Shown here: in pieces, positions 51,511 through 59,768 of the stretch
How the letters are laid out: each line of letters begins with the position of its first letter
How positions within the stretch are numbered: the first letter of the stretch is position 1
Assembly (NCBI RefSeq): GCF_001429245.1
Contig: NZ_LMJE01000001.1
Span: 587,048 to 651,047, forward strand
Source of the DNA: Rhizobium sp. Root274
Lineage (GTDB): Bacteria; Pseudomonadota; Alphaproteobacteria; Rhizobiales; Rhizobiaceae
Length of the DNA: 64,000 bases
Direction: 5' to 3'
Position numbers and translations under genes: made by a program
The notes under the pieces: model-generated
What the model was told of the DNA's origin: nothing
The model's input: only the letters and a program-made list of their open reading frames with translations
The model's database searches: none

Positions 51511-52050
51511 ATGGACCAGCCGGCCTCCCCCGCCTTTCACCGCTTGGAAAAGGCGACTTATGCGCTCGCTAACGGCCTCGTCGCCTTCGGCGGCCTGTGT
51601 CTCGTCATCGCCTGCACGCTCACCGCCGCCTCGATCGTGGGCGGCCTTGCGATCCGGCCGCTGCCGGGTGAAATCGAGGTTGTCGAGATCCTGTGTGGTC
51701 TAGCGGTCTTTGCCTTCCTGCCCTATTGCCAGCTGAAGCGCGGCCATGTCGGCGTCGACATTCTGATCGCCGCCTTCGGACCGAAGGCGATGAACTGGAC
51801 CCAACTGATCGGCGACGTGATTATCGCCGGACTGATTAGCCTCGTCACATGGAGGCATGTGGTCGGTACCATGGACAAGTTCGGCAATGGCGAAACGACG
51901 CCGATCCTGTTGCTGGAGGTCTGGTGGGGATTTGCCATCGGTGCAGCGTTGCTCATCGCCAACATCTTCGTCTGCCTCTTCGTCATCCTCTCCGACATCC
52001 GCGACATTCGCGACCGTCGCACCATCGTCGCATCGCTTGGAGCCCATTAA
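51511..52050 (+). CDS. dctQ: TRAP transporter small permease (DctQ)
   Basis: This 179-residue membrane protein has four hydrophobic helices (about 18-40, 55-70, 95-112 and 130-155) and the DctQ landmarks LPGEIEVVEILCGLAVFAFL, CQLKRGHVGVDIL and TPILLLEVWWGFAIGAALL. It pairs with DctM in the inner membrane. The ATG at 51511 has AAGGAC upstream. The stop overlaps the dctM start (TAATG). Confidence 0.94.
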   Translation: MDQPASPAFHRLEKATYALANGLVAFGGLCLVIACTLTAASIVGGLAIRPLPGEIEVVEILCGLAVFAFLPYCQLKRGHVGVDILIAAFGPKAMNWTQLIGDVIIAGLISLVTWRHVVGTMDKFGNGETTPILLLEVWWGFAIGAALLIANIFVCLFVILSDIRDIRDRRTIVASLGAH

Positions 52051-53360
52051 TGAGCAGCGTTGAAATCGGCCTCTGGTCCTTCCCCGTTCTCATTCTGCTC
52101 ATCTTTCTGCGCGTCCCGATCGGGGCCGCCATGCTTGGCACCGGCGTGGTCGGCACCTTCCTGGTGCTTGGCAAATGGACGCCGATCCTGGCGCAAATGA
52201 AGGCGCTCGCCTGGAACACCAATGCGAACTACTCGCTGTCGATCATCCCGCTTTTCCTGCTGATGGGGCAGTTTGCGGCGCGCGGCGGCATGAGCCAGTC
52301 ACTGTTCAACGCAGCGGCAGCCTTTCTCGGGCATCGCAAGGGGGGTGTCGCTATGGCCGCCGTCGGCGCCTGTGCCGGCTTCGGCTCGATCTGCGGCTCG
52401 TCGCTGGCGACAGCCGCGACCATGGCGCAGGTGGCCCTGCCGGAACTGAAGCGCAATGGCTATGCTGGCGGGCTTGCCACCGCGACGCTTGCCGCCGGCG
52501 GCACGCTCGGCATCCTGATCCCGCCTTCCGTCGTACTGGTCATCTATGCGATCCTGGCCGAGCAGAACATCGCCAAGCTGTTCCTTGCCGCCTTCGTGCC
52601 CGGGATCATCGCGGCCCTGTCCTATCTGACGGTCATCGCCATCTATGTGCGGCTGCGGCCGGAATCTGCGGGCCAGGCGGCGCGCATCCCCTGGGCCAAG
52701 CGGGTGCCGGCGCTGATCGCCGTCTGGCCCGTTGTTGCCATCTTTTTCCTGGTCGTCGGCGGCATCTATCTCGGCTGGTTCACCCCGACCCAGGCGGCTG
52801 CGATCGGGGCGACCGGTGCCGGTCTCGTCGCCTTCGTCAATGGCGGGCTCGACCGCAGATCGCTCTTCGACTGCTTCAAGGAGACGGCGGTTTCGACGGG
52901 GATGATCTTCTTCATCATCCTCGGCGCCTCGGTGTTCAATTCCTTCCTCGCCTTTTCCCGCCTGCCGCAGATGGGCGCGGAATGGGTCACGGCCCAGGGC
53001 TTTGCGCCGATGACCGTGCTGATCATCATCCTCATCCTCTACATTGTCTTCGGCTGCATCATGGATTCGCTCTCGATGATCGTGCTCACCATCCCGATCT
53101 TCTTTCCGATCGTGACGGCGATGGATTTCGGCATGAGCCCGGAGCATTTCGCCATCTGGTTCGGCATCCTGGTGCTGATGGTGGCCGAGATCGGCATGAT
53201 CACACCACCCGTAGGCTTGAACCTCTTCATCATCTCGGCGATGGCGCGGGACGTGCCGATCCGCGACACCTACAAGGCAATCGTGCCCTTCGTCAGCGCC
53301 GACCTCTTTCGCATCGTGCTTTTAACGGCCTTCCCAATCATCTCGGTGTTTCTGGTGTGA
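52050..53360 (+). CDS. dctM: TRAP transporter large permease (DctM)
   Basis: This 436-residue membrane protein is predicted to have about twelve helices and belongs to the ion-transporter-like DctM family. Signatures include FLRVPIGAAMLGTGVVGTFL, GFGSICGSSLATAATMAQVA, LAAGGTLGILIPPSVVLVIY and MITPPVGLNLFIISAMA. It moves substrate with sodium or protons, using DctP as donor. Translation is coupled to dctQ. Confidence 0.95.
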   Translation: MSSVEIGLWSFPVLILLIFLRVPIGAAMLGTGVVGTFLVLGKWTPILAQMKALAWNTNANYSLSIIPLFLLMGQFAARGGMSQSLFNAAAAFLGHRKGGVAMAAVGACAGFGSICGSSLATAATMAQVALPELKRNGYAGGLATATLAAGGTLGILIPPSVVLVIYAILAEQNIAKLFLAAFVPGIIAALSYLTVIAIYVRLRPESAGQAARIPWAKRVPALIAVWPVVAIFFLVVGGIYLGWFTPTQAAAIGATGAGLVAFVNGGLDRRSLFDCFKETAVSTGMIFFIILGASVFNSFLAFSRLPQMGAEWVTAQGFAPMTVLIIILILYIVFGCIMDSLSMIVLTIPIFFPIVTAMDFGMSPEHFAIWFGILVLMVAEIGMITPPVGLNLFIISAMARDVPIRDTYKAIVPFVSADLFRIVLLTAFPIISVFLV

Positions 53361-53430
53361 GGAATTTCGGCTGTCGCCGAAGGGCGAAGCGCGATAGGTC
53401 TCGGGCCTCGCAACCAGACTCACCAGGCCC

Positions 53431-54078
53431 ATGGAAACCTCGCTCTACTTGCCCGTCAAAACCTTCCTTGAAGAAGCGGGCTATACCGTCAAGGGCGAGA
53501 TCGGCGGTTGCGATCTCGTTGGCGTAAGCGAGGCGGATCCCTCCGTTTTGGTCGTCTGCGAGCTGAAGCTCAGCTTCAACCTCGAACTCATTCTGCAGGC
53601 CGTCGATCGCGCGTCGGTCGCTGACGAGGTGTGGATTGCGGCGCGCGTCTCGGCCAAGGGCCGGGGGCGCGAGAGCGACAGGCGCTACCGCGATCTCTGC
53701 CGACGGCTCGGCTTCGGCATGCTTGGGGTTGCCGACAACGGTGAAGTCAGCGTGATCGTCGGCTCGGTCGTGCCAATGCCGAGGACCAATCCGAAGCGGC
53801 GGTCGCGCCTGATGCGGGAACACCAGAAGCGCAAGGGCGATCCCGCGATTGGCGGCAGCACGCGCACACCGCTGATGACCGCCTATCGGCAGCAGGCGCT
53901 TGGTTGTGCTGCGGTGCTGGCGGGAGGGCCGCTCAAGGTGCGCGAGATCCGGGCGAGCGTTCCCGAGGCGGCCAAGATCTTGCAGGGCAATGTCTATGGC
54001 TGGTTCGAGCGGGTGGAGCGGGGCGTCTACGGGCTGACACCGGCGGGGCATGAGGCGCTGGAGCGGTGGCAGCGCTAA
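53431..54078 (+). CDS. DUF2161 (PD-(D/E)XK-like) protein
   Basis: This 215-residue protein has the DUF2161 core in residues 1-110: YLPVKTFLEEAGYTVKGEIG, GCDLVGVSEADPSVLVVCEL and KLSFNLELILQAVDRASVAD. The spacing of Glu/Asp and the E-L-K element matches a PD-(D/E)XK nuclease-like site. The C-terminal part (about 150-215) has AREIRASVPEAAKIL-like and VERGVYGLTPAGHEAL, a winged-helix pattern. Nucleic-acid cleavage or repair is suggested by fold only. Confidence 0.85.
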   Translation: METSLYLPVKTFLEEAGYTVKGEIGGCDLVGVSEADPSVLVVCELKLSFNLELILQAVDRASVADEVWIAARVSAKGRGRESDRRYRDLCRRLGFGMLGVADNGEVSVIVGSVVPMPRTNPKRRSRLMREHQKRKGDPAIGGSTRTPLMTAYRQQALGCAAVLAGGPLKVREIRASVPEAAKILQGNVYGWFERVERGVYGLTPAGHEALERWQR

Positions 54079-54146
54079 GCGGCTGACAGTTAACCCGCCG
54101 GCCGAGCGGCACCGGACCGGCCCCGCTCGGCGTCAGAGAACCTTGG

Positions 54147-54860
54147 TCAGGCGCCGAAGGCACCATCGATCGTGTGCATGGCACCCGTTACGAAGCTCGC
54201 CTCCGGGCCTGCAAGCCAGGCAACCATGCCGGCAACCTCTTCCGGCCGGCCATGACGCTTGATCGCCATGAAGCTGTGCATCAGGTCCTTCATCGGCCCG
54301 TTTTCCGGATTGGCATCCGTATCGATGGGACCAGGCTGGACGACATTGATGGTGATCCCGCGCGGGCCGAAGTCACGCGCCAGACCGCGTGCAAGGCCCT
54401 GCAGTGCCGACTTGCTGACGGCATAGGACGCCATGCCAGGGACCGGCATGCGATCGCCGTTGACGGAGCCCATGACAATGATACGGCCGCCTTCCGGCAT
54501 CTGGCGTGCCGCTTCCACCGAGGCGTGGTAGGGCGTCTGGATGTTGATCTGGAAGAGCCGGTCGACGGCATCCGGATCCTGGTCCAGCGCATCTCCGAAT
54601 AGCGCGATGCCGGAATTGACCACCAGAATGTCAAGCGGGCCGCTGTCGCGCACCCGCGTGATCACGGCGTCGCGGTCTGCGCTATCGGTGACGAGTGCCG
54701 TGCTCCCGGTCTCTTCGGCAAGTTGCTCGGCGGCTTGCTGCGAGCCCGCATAGGTGAAGGTGACATTTGCCCCATCGGCGGCGAACCGTCGGACGATGGC
54801 TGCTCCAATGCCGCGGCTGCCGCCCAGCACCAGCACGGATTTTCCCTGAAAGTTGGACAT
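54147..54860 (-). CDS. bdcA: BdcA-like short-chain dehydrogenase (c-di-GMP-linked dispersal protein)
   Basis: This 237-residue SDR has the cofactor loop LGGSRGIGAAIVRRF, the active Tyr and Lys in YAVSK, and PGPIDTDANPENGPM. As I recall, its length and many segments (FTYAGSQQAAEQLAEETG, ASVEAARQMPEGGRI, AGPEASFVTGAMHTIDGAFG) match E. coli BdcA (YjgI), reported to bind c-di-GMP and promote biofilm dispersal. The divergent TetR neighbour matches BdcR. AAGGAG precedes the ATG at 54860. The enzymatic substrate is unknown. Confidence 0.88.
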   Translation of the reverse strand: MSNFQGKSVLVLGGSRGIGAAIVRRFAADGANVTFTYAGSQQAAEQLAEETGSTALVTDSADRDAVITRVRDSGPLDILVVNSGIALFGDALDQDPDAVDRLFQINIQTPYHASVEAARQMPEGGRIIVMGSVNGDRMPVPGMASYAVSKSALQGLARGLARDFGPRGITINVVQPGPIDTDANPENGPMKDLMHSFMAIKRHGRPEEVAGMVAWLAGPEASFVTGAMHTIDGAFGA

Positions 54861-54923
54861 TTTCGCTCCTTGAGAATTTAAGTAACGACTGCTACATAAA
54901 CACTCAACAGAGACATTCAAGGA

Positions 54924-54947
54924 TTTTTGTAATAATGATTACAAAAA
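54924..54947. promoter_or_regulatory. Palindrome over the bdcR start codon
   Basis: TTTTTGTAAT (54924-54933) and ATTACAAAAA (54938-54947) are perfect complements around AATG, which contains the bdcR start codon (54935-54937). It is a strong candidate operator for BdcR on its own gene and on bdcA. As RNA it would also fold over the start codon. Confidence 0.65.
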
Positions 54948-55540
54948 ATGTTCAGCCGCGAGGTCGCCCTCGTCGCTTTGACCCGGAGCAAGGTGTGGCC
55001 GTGGCACAGGAGCTGTTCCATGCCCGTGGCTATGACGCTGTCGGCGTGGCCGACATCACGGCAGCCCTCGGCATCAACCCGCCAAGCTTTTATGCGGCCT
55101 TCGGCAACAAACTGGAGCTCTATAACCGCGTCCTCACCCGTTATGCTAAAACCGGTGCGATCCCGCTTGGCGACCTGCTGAGATCCGACCGAACAGTGGC
55201 CGAATGCCTTGGCGCGCTACTGGAAGACGCTGCGAGGCGCTATGCGCGCAATCCAGAGGCGACCGGGTGCCTGGTGGTCGAGGGTATCCGATCGGACGAC
55301 ACGGATGCGCGGGCGGCGGCTTGCAGCTACCAAAAGGGCGCAGAGGACGTGATCCGATCCTATATTGCCGCGCGGCATCCGGAAAAGGCTGGAGAGCTGG
55401 CGGATTTCGTCAGCGCCACCATGTCGGGAATGTCCGCCAAGGCCCGTACAGGTCTTTCCCTCGATCGGCTTTTGGCGATTGCACGGCTTGCCGGACAGGC
55501 AATCACTCAGGCCCTGCAGGATCAGGCGTCGGTCAGGTGA
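54935..55540 (+). CDS. bdcR: BdcR-like TetR-family repressor
   Basis: This 201-residue protein has GRPRRFDPEQGVAVAQELFH followed by the HTH ITAALGINPPSFYAAFGNK, very like E. coli BdcR from memory. Further agreement is in NPEATGCLVVEGIRSDD and ATMSGMSAKARTGLS. It lies divergent to bdcA, 74 bases apart. The ATG at 54935 is the only good start at the family N-terminus; no Shine-Dalgarno sequence is clear before it and the palindrome covers it. Confidence 0.88.
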   Translation: MITKNVQPRGRPRRFDPEQGVAVAQELFHARGYDAVGVADITAALGINPPSFYAAFGNKLELYNRVLTRYAKTGAIPLGDLLRSDRTVAECLGALLEDAARRYARNPEATGCLVVEGIRSDDTDARAAACSYQKGAEDVIRSYIAARHPEKAGELADFVSATMSGMSAKARTGLSLDRLLAIARLAGQAITQALQDQASVR

Positions 55541-55588
55541 ACCGGCACATCGGGAGACATCCCTTGCCGCCTGCCGACGCTCCTCCCC

Positions 55589-55960
55589 TTAAGCCTTCCG
55601 CGTGAACAAAATCACCGCGAACAGCAGGACCCCGGCAAAGGTCACCAGCGAGGACACGGCCACGACGGGCTCAAGCGCCGTGCTGCCGGTCAGCATCAGG
55701 AAGAGCGACGGGCCCATGACCAGGATGCCGAGCGTATACACCATGTACTGGATCCTGGCGATGCGGCTCGCGGCCTGGGCCGGATTGAGCGCATAATAGA
55801 TGCCGAAGATCGACATGGTCACCCAGCCGAGCAGGTTGATATGGGCATGTGCGCCTGTGCCTTCGAATTGATGCGTGATCGACATGTAGAGGCCGACACA
55901 GATGCCGGCGATCAGAAACAGGATGGCCGTTCGAAAATACCAGATGGACAGTGTAGGCAT
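55589..55960 (-). CDS. Small haem-copper-oxidase-subunit-I-like membrane protein
   Basis: This 123-residue protein has four hydrophobic segments (about 10-27, 42-58, 72-92 and 97-118). The second begins with GAHAHINLLGWVTMSIFGIY, which resembles the first haem-ligand region of cytochrome oxidase or NnrS-like subunit I. It is far too short to be an oxidase, and no other subunit is adjacent. A haem-sensing or assembly role is possible but not shown. The ATG at 55960 gives the normal N-terminus of this small family. Confidence 0.82.
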   Translation of the reverse strand: MPTLSIWYFRTAILFLIAGICVGLYMSITHQFEGTGAHAHINLLGWVTMSIFGIYYALNPAQAASRIARIQYMVYTLGILVMGPSLFLMLTGSTALEPVVAVSSLVTFAGVLLFAVILFTRKA

Positions 55961-56237
55961 GATTTCAGTCCCCCTTTTTAGCGTGGCAACTATGCCACCG
56001 CCCGCGAAAACTGCAAGGAGCGTGGTTGCGCTCCCAAATCCGGGAAATAAGGGCCCCAACGGAGGCGAGATCCGCCGGTCGCCTTGGGACGCCCCAGCTG
56101 CGAGAGGGGACTTTATCGCGCAGATGTCGCACTCCTTAGTGAGATATGCTCTCCAGCCCGAAGCCCGTGAAAGGCGATTTCTGTTTTGCAGCGGCGCTTT
56201 CGGGCATACTCCGGCACAGTCAGCAGGAACCCATGTG

Positions 56238-56984
56238 ATGTCCCTTTCCAATGCCGCCGCGTTTGCAGCTTCTCTGGATGCCCAGCTCGCCGAACTCGAT
56301 CTGAGCGAACGCCTGCGCCTTGTCGCCGGCCTCGAAGGCCGGGCCGTGTTCACCACCTCGCTCGGGATCGAAGACCAGGTGATCACCGCGGCGATCGGGC
56401 TGAACGGCCTGCCGGTCGAGGTGTCCACGCTTGAGACCGGGCGGCTGTTCAAGGAAACCGTCGATCTGATCGCCGAGACCGAAGAGCGCTTCGGAATATC
56501 CATCAAGCGCTTTTATCCCAAGCCCGACGACATCGACGCCTATGCGGCGAAGTATGGCCTGAACGGTTTCTACGAGAGCGTCGAAGCCCGCCACGCCTGC
56601 TGTCATGTGCGCAAGCTGGTTCCCTTGGCAGAGGCGCTCAACGGCGCCCGCTTCTGGGTCACGGGCTTGCGCCGCTCGCAGTCGGGCAATCGGGCTGCCA
56701 CACCCTTTGCCGAGTATGACGCCGAGCGCGACCTGATCAAAGTCAATCCGCTGGCCGACTGGTCCATCGATGATATAAACGCATATGTCGAGGCCGAGAG
56801 CGTGCCGACCAACCCGCTGCACAGCAAAGGCTACCCGTCGATCGGCTGCGAGCCCTGCACGCGCGCGATCAAGCCCGGTGAGCCGGAACGCGCCGGCCGC
56901 TGGTGGTGGGAAAACGACGAGAAGCGCGAATGCGGGCTGCATGTGCCGGAGGCTGCGGCCTCGGCGATCCCGACGCCGGCTTGA
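56238..56984 (+). CDS. cysH: Assimilatory adenylylsulfate (APS) reductase
   Basis: This 248-residue enzyme reduces APS to sulfite with thioredoxin or glutathione. Cys121-Cys122 (HACCHVRK) and Cys204/Cys207 (GCEPCTRA) bind the 4Fe-4S cluster that marks the APS-using, plant-type enzyme. The catalytic Cys232 lies in KRECGLH. TTSLGIEDQVI is the PP-loop-like region. AGGAAC precedes the ATG at 56238. It is the first gene of cysH-cysD-cysN. Confidence 0.96.
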   Translation: MSLSNAAAFAASLDAQLAELDLSERLRLVAGLEGRAVFTTSLGIEDQVITAAIGLNGLPVEVSTLETGRLFKETVDLIAETEERFGISIKRFYPKPDDIDAYAAKYGLNGFYESVEARHACCHVRKLVPLAEALNGARFWVTGLRRSQSGNRAATPFAEYDAERDLIKVNPLADWSIDDINAYVEAESVPTNPLHSKGYPSIGCEPCTRAIKPGEPERAGRWWWENDEKRECGLHVPEAAASAIPTPA

Positions 56985-56999
56985 ATAGGAACGAGAATT

Positions 57000-57145
57000 C
57001 ACCCCCCTCTGTCACTTCGTGACATCTCCCCCACAAGGGGGAGAGCGGGGTGCCAGCCACCCGCCTTCCCGCCAAGATCTGGCGCCAAAGAAGCGGGTTT
57101 CGGTCTCCCCCCTTGTGGGGAGATGCCGGCAGGCAGAGGGGGGTG
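57000..57145. repeat. Large palindromic repeat between cysH and cysD
   Basis: This 146-base element has perfect 12-base terminal inverted repeats, CACCCCCCTCTG (57000-57011) and CAGAGGGGGGTG (57134-57145). Internal stems include TGTCAC/GTGACA and TCTCCCCC/GGGGGAGA. It is of the same mosaic style as the two copies in the bet operon. It supplies a false in-frame extension to the cysD reading frame. Confidence 0.8.
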
Positions 57146-57188
57146 CCACGAAATGCCATCGCTGATGGCCATCAAGGCAGATAGGCAA

Positions 57189-58145
57189 ATGCACGTACAC
57201 ACATCCGAATTCGATCCGCATTCCAAGGATCCGGTCACCAAGGCGCCGCTTGATCCGCATCTGAAGGCGCTGGAAAACGAGGCGATCTATATCTTCCGCG
57301 AAGTGGCGGCCGAGTTTGAAAAGCCGGTCATGCTTTATTCGATCGGCAAGGATTCGTCCGTGCTGCTGCATCTTGCGCGTAAGGCCTTTTTCCCCGGCCG
57401 GGTGCCCTTCCCGCTGCTGCATATCGATACCGGTTGGAAATTCCCGGAAATGATCGCGTTTCGCGATGCGACGGCTGAGAAGTTCGATCTCGACCTCATC
57501 GTGCACACCAATCCGCGCGGCAGGCAAGAAGGCATCGGCCCGTTCACCCATGGCTCGGCCTATCATACCGACGTGATGAAGACGGAAGCGCTGCGCCAGG
57601 CGCTCGATGCCGGCAAGTATGACGCCGCCTTTGGCGGCGCGCGCCGCGACGAAGAAGCCAGCCGCGCCAAGGAGCGCATTTATTCCTTCCGCACGCCCGA
57701 CCACAAATGGGATCCGCGCAACCAGCGTCCGGAACTCTGGAACATCTATAACGGCATGATTCGCCGCGGCGAAAGCGTGCGCGCCTTCCCGCTGTCGAAC
57801 TGGACCGAAGTCGACATCTGGCGCTACATTCAGGCCGAAAACATCGAACTGCCGCCGCTCTACTATGCCAAGCGCCAGAAGTATGTGGAGCGCGACGGCA
57901 TGCTGATGTGGGCAGAAGATCCGCGCTTCGAGCCCCTGCCCGGCGAGCAGATCCAGGAAGGCAACATCCGCTTCCGCACGCTCGGCTGCTGGCCGCTGAC
58001 CGGCGGCATCCGCTCTAATGCGACCACTCTCGACGAGGTGATCGCCGAACTCGAAATCGCCACCGTCTCCGAACGCCAGGGCCGCGCCATCGACCGCGAC
58101 CAGGCCGGCTCGATGGAAAAGAAGAAGCGCGAAGGATATTTCTGA
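57189..58145 (+). CDS. cysD: Sulfate adenylyltransferase small subunit
   Basis: This 318-residue ATP sulfurylase subunit (N-type ATP-pyrophosphatase) has the PP-loop [52 protein letters not shown] and [14 protein letters not shown]. It makes APS from ATP and sulfate, with CysN as GTPase partner. The ATG at 57189 gives the usual rhizobial length; earlier in-frame ATGs lie in or next to the repeat. One base separates it from cysN. Confidence 0.96.
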   Translation: MHVHTSEFDPHSKDPVTKAPLDPHLKALENEAIYIFREVAAEFEKPVMLYSIGKDSSVLLHLARKAFFPGRVPFPLLHIDTGWKFPEMIAFRDATAEKFDLDLIVHTNPRGRQEGIGPFTHGSAYHTDVMKTEALRQALDAGKYDAAFGGARRDEEASRAKERIYSFRTPDHKWDPRNQRPELWNIYNGMIRRGESVRAFPLSNWTEVDIWRYIQAENIELPPLYYAKRQKYVERDGMLMWAEDPRFEPLPGEQIQEGNIRFRTLGCWPLTGGIRSNATTLDEVIAELEIATVSERQGRAIDRDQAGSMEKKKREGYF

Positions 58146-58146
58146 G

Positions 58147-59625
58147 ATGACCGCAGCTGCAAACACCGCCCTCGCCACCGAGGCGCCCCACGCCGACGCC
58201 GCTCCGGTCACCCGCGATTCGCGCCCGCTGAGACTGATCACCTGCGGCTCCGTCGACGACGGCAAGTCGACGCTGATCGGCCGACTGCTGTGGGACACCA
58301 AGGCTGTCAAGGAAGACCAGGCCGCCGCACTCAACCGCGACAGCGGCAGCCAGAACGATCTTGGCCTGCCCGATTTCGCGCTGCTGCTGGATGGCCTTCA
58401 GGCCGAACGCGAACAGGGCATCACCATCGATGTCGCCTATCGCTATTTCTCGACGGACCGCCGCTCCTTCATCGTTGCCGATACGCCCGGCCATGAGCAG
58501 TATACCCGCAACATGGCGACCGGCGCCTCGAATGCCGATCTCGCCGTGCTTCTGGTTGACGCTCGCGCCGGCCTGCTCGAACAGACCCGTCGTCATGCCA
58601 CCATCGCCTCGCTGATGGGCATCAAGCAGTTCGTGCTGGCGGTCAATAAGATCGACCTGACAGGCTATGACCGTGCCGGCTTCGAAAAGATCAGCCATGA
58701 TTTCCGTGAACTGGCCCTGACGCTTGGCGTTCGCCAGGTGACGGCGATCCCGATGTCGGCGCTGAAGGGCGAGAACGTCGTCTATTCGGGTGCGGCCGTG
58801 ATGCCCTGGTATGACGGGCCGACGCTGGTCGAAACGCTGGAGCTTGCCACGCTGCGCTCCGGTCAGTCGACCGGGTTCCGCCTGCCGGTGCAGCGCGTGT
58901 CGCGGCCGGGCGAAAGTTTTCGCGGGTATCAGGGCACGGTTGCCGGCGGTGCCGTGAAGCCTGGCGACAGCGTCGCGATCCTGCCGTCCGGTCAGGTTGC
59001 GAACGTCAAGCAGATCGTCACCTTCGATCTGGTGCGCAATGCCGCCGTTTCCGGCGACGCGATCACGCTGGTGCTGGACCGCCAGGTGGACGTGGCGCGT
59101 GGCGACATGATCGTTTCGCTCGAAGCCCAACCGCAGATGGGGCTTGCCTTTGACGCACAGCTTGTTGCGCTGCAGCCGGATGGCATCGTGCCGAACAAAC
59201 GCTATTGGCTGAAGGCGGGATCGCGCCGCCAGCGCGTGCAGGTGGAGCCGGTACAGCAGCTCGAATTGAAGTCGGGCAAGTGGCTTTCCGCCGAGAGCCT
59301 GCCGATGAACGGAATCGGCAAGGTGCATCTTGCCTTTGATGAAACGGCAATCTTCGATCCTTACGAACAGAACCGCGGCACGGGCTCGTTCATCCTGATC
59401 GACCCCGACACCAACAACACGGTGGCCGGCGGCATGATCACCGCCAAGCGCACGGAGTTTGGCGGGCTGAACGCCCATGAAGGCCGGGTGATCCTGTCGC
59501 TGCCGACCGATCTTGCCGAGCAGCTGCTGGCGACCGAGCTACTGTCTGCGCGTCGCGACGAAGTGGAGAGCCGCCGGGTGACCACCTCGGCTGCACGAAA
59601 GCTGCTCGACGATCTCGAAGGCTGA
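58147..59625 (+). CDS. cysN: Sulfate adenylyltransferase GTPase subunit
   Basis: This 492-residue protein has the elongation-factor-like G domain (about 25-245): P-loop GSVDDGKSTLIGRLLWD, switch II DTPGHEQYTRNMATGA and base recognition NKID. Two beta-barrel domains follow. No APS-kinase (CysC) domain is fused, unlike some rhizobial CysN/NodQ proteins. GTP hydrolysis drives APS synthesis by CysD. Confidence 0.97.
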   Translation: MTAAANTALATEAPHADAAPVTRDSRPLRLITCGSVDDGKSTLIGRLLWDTKAVKEDQAAALNRDSGSQNDLGLPDFALLLDGLQAEREQGITIDVAYRYFSTDRRSFIVADTPGHEQYTRNMATGASNADLAVLLVDARAGLLEQTRRHATIASLMGIKQFVLAVNKIDLTGYDRAGFEKISHDFRELALTLGVRQVTAIPMSALKGENVVYSGAAVMPWYDGPTLVETLELATLRSGQSTGFRLPVQRVSRPGESFRGYQGTVAGGAVKPGDSVAILPSGQVANVKQIVTFDLVRNAAVSGDAITLVLDRQVDVARGDMIVSLEAQPQMGLAFDAQLVALQPDGIVPNKRYWLKAGSRRQRVQVEPVQQLELKSGKWLSAESLPMNGIGKVHLAFDETAIFDPYEQNRGTGSFILIDPDTNNTVAGGMITAKRTEFGGLNAHEGRVILSLPTDLAEQLLATELLSARRDEVESRRVTTSAARKLLDDLEG

Positions 59626-59647
59626 GCTTCCAATTCGGATCATGCTG

Positions 59648-59681
59648 ATGGCCCGCCCTCCCGGCGGGCCATTTGCGTTTG
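59648..59681 (+). terminator. Terminator after cysN
   Basis: ATGGCCCGCC and GGCGGGCCAT form a perfect 10-base stem around CTCCC, followed by TTGCGTTTG. The T tract is interrupted, so termination may be partial. Confidence 0.65.
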
Positions 59682-59708
59682 AAAAAATGCGAGGAATCGC
59701 GATAGTAT
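59679..59708 (+). promoter_or_regulatory. Putative promoter of the MerR/B12 gene
   Basis: TTGAAA (59679-59684) is followed 18 bases later by TAGTAT (59703-59708). An AT-rich, repeat-like stretch (GCGTTTTCGC, TTATTTACGC) lies just downstream and could hold the operator. The match is moderate. Confidence 0.4.
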
Positions 59709-59768
59709 TACTTGCGTTTTCGCTTATTTACGCCACTCATTGTGGGCAGAGCGGGGACCAGACACAGC

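Noticed and set aside
58015-59478. 487-codon minus-strand frame
   Set aside because: It is the antisense of cysN; high GC makes long shadow frames common.
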